Source: Chloroflexota bacterium
GTDB lineage: Bacteria > Chloroflexota > UBA11872 > VXOZ01
Length of the DNA stretch: 64,000 bases
Assembly (NCBI GenBank): GCA_026710945.1
Contig: JAPOQA010000070.1
Coordinates: 1-64,000 of the forward strand
Reading direction: 5' to 3'
Below, in pieces: positions 59,887 to 64,000 of this stretch. The first letter of the stretch is position 1. Each line of letters begins with the position of its first letter. The position numbers were made by a program, and so were the translations under genes. Below the pieces are notes generated by a model that saw only the letters and a list, made by a program, of their open reading frames with translations, was not told the DNA's origin and did not search any database.

Positions 59887-60381
59887 CTACGTGCCATTGT
59901 CCTGTATTTCCAAGAACTCCTCGCTGTCTAAGTCGAAGGGCGGGACGTGGATGAGCAGGAGTCTCGCAGGATTTCCACTTTCGTTGTAATAGCTGAACCA
60001 CTCGTTCATGGGGATGTGTAAGACATCCAGAGTACCTAGCTCAATCTCTCGGTCCCGGACGACGAATGAAAGCGGGCCTTCGAGACAAACGTAGAGCTTT
60101 TCACTGCTGCTCGAGCGTGCCGTGCGATGCCGGGCACCGGGAGGAACGTCGATGGTGGCAATTGAGGCTGATTGTAGGCTGCGAGGAGTGAGTTCCCGGA
60201 TAGACAACCCGTCAAAGTCAAAGGGCACAGCCCTGTCATAGTCTGTACGCACGAGTGTGAACCTCTCCTCGAAAACTCTGATCAGCGCTGGTTGGCGCGT
60301 CTCTGCAGGCCATAGTAACAATCTGAAGGAATCTGAACAAACTCGCTGCGGTGGGCTTTGGAGCCGGTAGAGGGCATACAA
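59887..60381 (-). CDS. cupin domain protein
   Basis: Up to 164 residues. The C-terminal part is a cupin: PPGARHRTARSSSSEKLYVC, EGPLSFVVRDREIELGTLDV and HIPMNEWFSYYNESGNPARL. The first motif has His and Glu-like positions (H, E) and the second has HIP, but the third metal His is not obvious (His of the second motif present). A sensor, isomerase or oxygenase role cannot be told. The start is uncertain: TTG 60381 or a GTG further in; the N-terminal 50 residues are not typical. Neighbour of the VOC gene on the same strand, 95 bases away. Confidence 0.7.
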   Translation of the reverse strand: MYALYRLQSPPQRVCSDSFRLLLWPAETRQPALIRVFEERFTLVRTDYDRAVPFDFDGLSIRELTPRSLQSASIATIDVPPGARHRTARSSSSEKLYVCLEGPLSFVVRDREIELGTLDVLHIPMNEWFSYYNESGNPARLLLIHVPPFDLDSEEFLEIQDNGT

Positions 60382-60721
60382 ACTGAAGGCAAATTGCTTG
60401 CGTGGATGCTCATTTCACGAGTTGCTTTCATCTCATGTCTCTCCCTTTGAACCGTACATATCGGGGAGAAGAAAACCGGATGATCGGCAAGAAGGGTTGG
60501 GCGCGACTTTGATCTTAGCCCAGGAAGCTACGAATTGGAGAAAGATGGGGCCAAGGTCCGCCGGTGGGTGTCAAATGGGGATTGCTCAGCCGTTAGGTTG
60601 GCAGCACTTCCGCCCCCAGGACTTCGGTTGACCATACACTGATCTCCCCGGAGCCCACCCTCTGTATGTTCGAAGCCGTTTCTGGTACTCCCTCTCGGCG
60701 ATTCGTGGCTCCCGAATTCTC
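60382..60721. other. 340-base intergenic region
   Basis: Between the cupin and ankyrin genes, both minus strand. No gene, repeat or convincing promoter is visible. Confidence 0.4.
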
Positions 60722-61468
60722 CTATTCCTTGGCGCCTGCGCCAACCAGGATCTGTACGGATTCAGGCGTGCCCTGAAAACTCGCCGCCGCCAGGAGAGAA
60801 CGGCCATCGGCCAATCTGGCATTTACGTCCGCGCCGGCAGCGACGAGTATGCGTAGCGCTTCGATATTGTCCCATTGAATCGCAGCGTACAGCATCGGAT
60901 TGTTGTTGTGGTCGCGCGCGTTTATATCTGCACCGGCGTCGACCAGAATGCGCAGTGCTTCGTCTCTTTTACGCCAAATCGCGGTGTAAATCATTGGATC
61001 ATTATTGCTATCGCGCGCATTGACATCTGCACCGGCGTCCACGAGAATCTTTAATTTCTCTGGGGAGGCCCGCCAGATCGCGGTGGATAGGTACGGATCA
61101 CCCTGTTCGTTACTGACGTTCACTTCTCTGCCTTCATCGACGAGAGCCTGCAATCTCTCCGCATCGCTGGTACTCCGCCAGATCGCACCGTAGAGCTCGG
61201 GGTCGCCGGCAGGATAAGGCGTGGCTTTCGGCACAGGCGGCAGCGTAGGTAGCGGCTCGACTGTCGGCGCTGGGGTTGGGCTAGCGGATCGGGACGCCTC
61301 CGCCGGCCGGGGATTCGATGGTGTAGAGTCGGCGCCGCGATTCGCAGTGTCAGGAGAGTCCACGGGGCGTGATGCGGGTGACTCCAGGTCGTACAAGACG
61401 ACAACCGCGACGACGCCTGCGGTGACGATGACGACCGTAAGTATGAAACCCAACACATAGCGGAGCAT
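60722..61468 (-). CDS. membrane-anchored ankyrin repeat protein
   Basis: 248 residues. A single N-terminal transmembrane helix (VLGFILTVVIVTAGVVAVVV) works as a signal anchor, followed by a Pro/Ser/Ala/Thr-rich linker of about 60 residues that places the rest outside the membrane. Five ankyrin repeats of about 33 residues close the protein; the middle ones share DPMIYTAIWRKRDEALRILV and LVDAGADINARDHNNNP. The AIWR element at the first helix is unusual for ankyrins. Bacterial ankyrin proteins often bind other proteins and are over-represented in host-associated species, so a surface binding role is possible. TTGGAGG lies eight bases before ATG 61468. Confidence 0.85.
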   Translation of the reverse strand: MLRYVLGFILTVVIVTAGVVAVVVLYDLESPASRPVDSPDTANRGADSTPSNPRPAEASRSASPTPAPTVEPLPTLPPVPKATPYPAGDPELYGAIWRSTSDAERLQALVDEGREVNVSNEQGDPYLSTAIWRASPEKLKILVDAGADVNARDSNNDPMIYTAIWRKRDEALRILVDAGADINARDHNNNPMLYAAIQWDNIEALRILVAAGADVNARLADGRSLLAAASFQGTPESVQILVGAGAKE

Positions 61469-61719
61469 GGCAACTGCCTCCAAAGTCAGCGGCGTGTAGA
61501 GCCTGCAATGTCAACACTGGCGACCATTTCAATGTGCACCGCTTCTCGCATTCGAGTAGATTCTTAGGGTTAGCGGTGCTGCGCAGAGAGGGTTGCACAA
61601 AGCCAGCCATTCACAAAGCCGCACGGTATGTCTTATACTACTGGATGTCAGCACTACAAGCCATTTGTTGCAGATGGCAAATAGGCTCTGGGCCGGATAG
61701 TAGGCAAGAAGGTGGCCGC

Positions 61720-62991
61720 ATGGAACGCATTGGTAAATTCTGCACAAACTGTGGCAGCGCGTTGAGTGAAGGCGCCAAATTCTGTGGGCAATGCGGCGCG
61801 CCGACGCAACCGCATGAGGCTCGGGCGGCGGAAGCCGAGCCTACGCGGCAACCGCGCGGCGAAGATGCCCAGGTGACGCCCAGCCAGACCGGAAGGCCAC
61901 CGCGTGAGGATCCAAGTATGGCGGCGGTGAGCGGCGCAGCGAGCCAGACGCGTAAGGATAGTGCCCCGGTGGCGCCAAGAGAGGCCGCCACGCAGCCCCC
62001 AAGCGACGATACTTCCGAGACGGTGGAAGCAGCCGGTACCCAGCCGCGCGTGCGGGATGCTGCGGTGGCCCCAGGCAAGTCGCTGGGCGGATACAAGCGT
62101 TTCCTGCGTATAGACCCTTCCGGCGGTTTCTTGGCAGTTGTCACGCCGCTTTTCATTTGGATTGCCGCTGCGGGCATCCTCGCGTGGGCAGTCCTCGGAC
62201 TGATTTCGCTCCGGTTCGATCTCTCGTTCTTGAACCTCGAAGACCTGTTTTTCACCATGTTGATCATAATAGGCATCATGCTCAGTGTGGTTGCCAATGC
62301 CTATCTCGCCCTCAGCTACCGTGACCGGGCAGGCGCACTGTGGCAGGCTCTGTCATTCCTGCCGGTGCTATGGGCGGCCTTCTTATGTGTGGGGTTGTCC
62401 ATCATGATTTGGCAGGTATGGACCGACTTCGCGGGCGGCCCCAACGAGCTGCGGCGGGCAATGTTTTCATTGGTCGGCGTTGGAATCTGTGGGATGTATG
62501 GCGGCTATTTGTCCCTTGTCGTCATCGGCCCGGCCCGAATCTATCAGGCAGTGCGTCGGGTCGTTTACGTCCTCATCGCTCTAGTCGCTGTGGAGATTCT
62601 GGACGCGCTCTGGTGGGGGGCCAGGGACGTGCCTGGTATAGAGATGTGGGAGCACTTCTTGCGGGCCGGTTTGACCGCAGTCTCTTGCGCTATCGTGTAC
62701 GCCATCATAGCGTTCTTCATGGCTCAAGCTCGATCTAAGGGATCGCAGACCAGTATGCTCGTCGCGTACGTCATCCTTGGAGTCTTCGGTTTCACGATAG
62801 CCGTAGGGGCACTGTGGGACACGTTTCCTCCGGGCGCGATCCGATTCGTTCACGGTGCGATCGTCATAGTGATCGTTGCGACAATCGGACTGCTGGTGGT
62901 CCAGCACTTTGAGAAGAAGAAGGTCGCCGGGAATCCGCCCGCAGGGAGCGCGCCTTCCCCTCGCGATCCCAGGCAGGCTACTGTCTCCTGA
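61720..62991 (+). CDS. zinc-ribbon multi-pass membrane protein
   Basis: 423 residues. The N-terminus holds a zinc ribbon, FCTNCGSALSEGAKFCGQCG (two CxxC pairs), then an Ala/Pro/Glu-rich linker of about 110 residues. The rest contains about eight hydrophobic segments, such as LFIWIAAAGILAWAVLGLI and GVGICGMYGGYLSLVVIGPA. The layout of ribbon plus linker plus membrane part is common in small regulators but no family is recognised. AAGG stands seven bases before ATG 61720. The function is unknown; a cytoplasmic ribbon could bind protein or nucleic acid. Confidence 0.78.
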   Translation: MERIGKFCTNCGSALSEGAKFCGQCGAPTQPHEARAAEAEPTRQPRGEDAQVTPSQTGRPPREDPSMAAVSGAASQTRKDSAPVAPREAATQPPSDDTSETVEAAGTQPRVRDAAVAPGKSLGGYKRFLRIDPSGGFLAVVTPLFIWIAAAGILAWAVLGLISLRFDLSFLNLEDLFFTMLIIIGIMLSVVANAYLALSYRDRAGALWQALSFLPVLWAAFLCVGLSIMIWQVWTDFAGGPNELRRAMFSLVGVGICGMYGGYLSLVVIGPARIYQAVRRVVYVLIALVAVEILDALWWGARDVPGIEMWEHFLRAGLTAVSCAIVYAIIAFFMAQARSKGSQTSMLVAYVILGVFGFTIAVGALWDTFPPGAIRFVHGAIVIVIVATIGLLVVQHFEKKKVAGNPPAGSAPSPRDPRQATVS

Positions 62992-63089
62992 CCAAAGACC
63001 TCCTGGCGAGTTGGGGCATTGAGAGTGCACCTCCAGAGCTGGACCAACTGCAGTCCAGTAGGCTACGCCTGCAGCACTTGCGTTGACGC

Positions 63090-64000
63090 TCAGCGGGATG
63101 AAACAGACACAGGAGTTGTCATCCCAGACTCCAGCGCGGTCATGAGCCTTACACAGACTTCATTTGCAAGAAAATAGCCGTTTGAAGTGAGACGAATACT
63201 GTTCTTGTCGACGCAAATCAGGTTGGCGCGGGTCAAGTCCTCCACTACTTCTCCAAAAAGAATGACGGGATCGACGCCAAAGCGAGCTGCGAACTCTTGA
63301 CGCAGGATGCCCCGCTGCAACAGACGCAAGTTGAGGAAGACGGTCTCTTCCATAGCGGTGGCTTGCGAGATGTCTTCTTGATGCAGCACAGTCGATTCTC
63401 CACTGAACGCACGTTCAATGTACGTACGCGGCGCACGAATCTCTTCGGTACGCACGCTGTCAAGGTAGCCGTGCGCACCGGCCCCGAGGCCCAAGTACGG
63501 TTCATAGCGCCAGTAGATTGAGTTGTGCTCGCCTGCCTTGTCCGGCAAGGCCCAGTTGGAAATTTCGTAGTGTTCGTAGCCGGCGCCCGCCAAGCGCTCG
63601 CGCGCAGAGGCGTACATGTCAGCGGCAATGTCATCGGCAGGGAGTTTGATCCGGCCGTTGGCTACCCAGCGTGCATAGGGCGTGGTGGGTTCCACGGTGA
63701 GGCAGTAGAGCGACAGGTGCTCCGGCGCAAGCGCAAGGGCTTGTTCAACGTCGTGTTGCCAGTCGGCGAGCGATTGATTCGGCACGGCGTACATCAGATC
63801 GAGGCTGACGTTCTCAAAGCCGGCTTGTCGTGCAATGAGTAGGCCGCGTTTCGCTTGCTCGGCACTATGGTCGCGACCGAGCACCTTCAGCAGACGGTCG
63901 TTCAAACTCTGTACGCCGAACGAAAGGCGATTGACCCCGGCGGCGCGAAATCCGGCAAAGCGCTCGGCATCCGCCGTTACCGGATTGGCTTCGAGCGTAA
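63090..64000 (-). CDS. hemW: HemW-like radical SAM protein (5' end outside the window)
   Basis: The reading frame runs to the window edge. The visible part, about 302 residues, begins in the radical SAM barrel: EANPVTADAERFAGFRAAGV and NRLSFGVQSLNDRLLKVLGR, then VSLDLMYAVPNQSLADWQHD and PEHLSLYCLTVEPTTPYARW, and ending with the HemW C-terminal domain (YEHYEISNWALPDKAGEHNS, YLGLGAGAHGY). The CxxxCxxC cluster motif is beyond the edge. HemW is a heme chaperone related to oxygen-independent coproporphyrinogen III oxidase HemN; the shorter HemW layout fits. Confidence 0.9.
   Translation of the reverse strand, partial: TLEANPVTADAERFAGFRAAGVNRLSFGVQSLNDRLLKVLGRDHSAEQAKRGLLIARQAGFENVSLDLMYAVPNQSLADWQHDVEQALALAPEHLSLYCLTVEPTTPYARWVANGRIKLPADDIAADMYASARERLAGAGYEHYEISNWALPDKAGEHNSIYWRYEPYLGLGAGAHGYLDSVRTEEIRAPRTYIERAFSGESTVLHQEDISQATAMEETVFLNLRLLQRGILRQEFAARFGVDPVILFGEVVEDLTRANLICVDKNSIRLTSNGYFLANEVCVRLMTALESGMTTPVSVSSR

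Overview
The window is a chromosomal segment of an uncultivated, moderately GC-rich bacterium. I infer a Chloroflexota lineage, probably marine or host-associated. The inference rests on the UPF0182 membrane protein, the FtsH-like ATPase, the abundance of Gfo/Idh/MocA oxidoreductases, a DUF3604 protein, eukaryote-like repeat proteins (ankyrin, a fibronectin III remnant) and short dispersed hairpin repeats. No 16S or other decisive marker is present. I found no rRNA, tRNA, CRISPR array or prophage.

Layout. 1-304: the 3' end of an IS5-type insertion sequence. 0.4-15.1 kb: an accessory catabolic region with a DapA-like aldolase, an orphan sugar-binding lipoprotein, a DUF3604 protein, a CBM9-like protein, a TolB-like propeller lipoprotein, a DegT aminotransferase, then four Gfo/Idh/MocA-type genes and a Nudix hydrolase on the minus strand. 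15.1-22.9 kb: housekeeping genes (recQ, a HAD phosphatase, pyrE, mnmE, a VanZ-like gene, nrdR, an AAC(3)-like acetyltransferase). 23.3-28.3 kb: an FtsH-like protease and a UPF0182 protein. 28.3-31.0 kb: a decaying island with a fibronectin III remnant, an intact NarL-type sensor kinase and its response regulator destroyed by nonsense codons.

31.0-40.9 kb is the core of the window: purS-purQ-purL-purF-(83-codon ORF)-purM-purN, then a cyclodeaminase/cyclohydrolase (FchA-like), folD and eno, all on the plus strand. PurN consumes 10-formyl-tetrahydrofolate, so the FchA-like and FolD genes form a one-carbon supply module next to the purine genes. FolD lacks the catalytic lysine and the partner glutamine needed for its cyclohydrolase activity, so the FchA-like protein probably carries that step. 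This is the most testable functional idea in the window. larB and larC (nickel-pincer cofactor synthesis) follow.

43-64 kb is mixed: a beta-solenoid-like tail-anchored protein, a metallo-beta-lactamase-fold hydrolase, an M20 peptidase, a CPA2 antiporter with CBS domains, a coupled oxidoreductase/EamA exporter pair, an ADP-ribosylglycohydrolase, a VanW protein, an amidohydrolase, another Gfo/Idh/MocA gene, a galU/polyprenyl synthase pair, thpR, folK, VOC and cupin proteins, a membrane-anchored ankyrin protein, a zinc-ribbon membrane protein and a truncated hemW.

Other points worth checking are an NrdR with two tandem zinc ribbons, a perfect 42-bp palindrome after the UPF0182 gene, and three families of dispersed short hairpin repeats.
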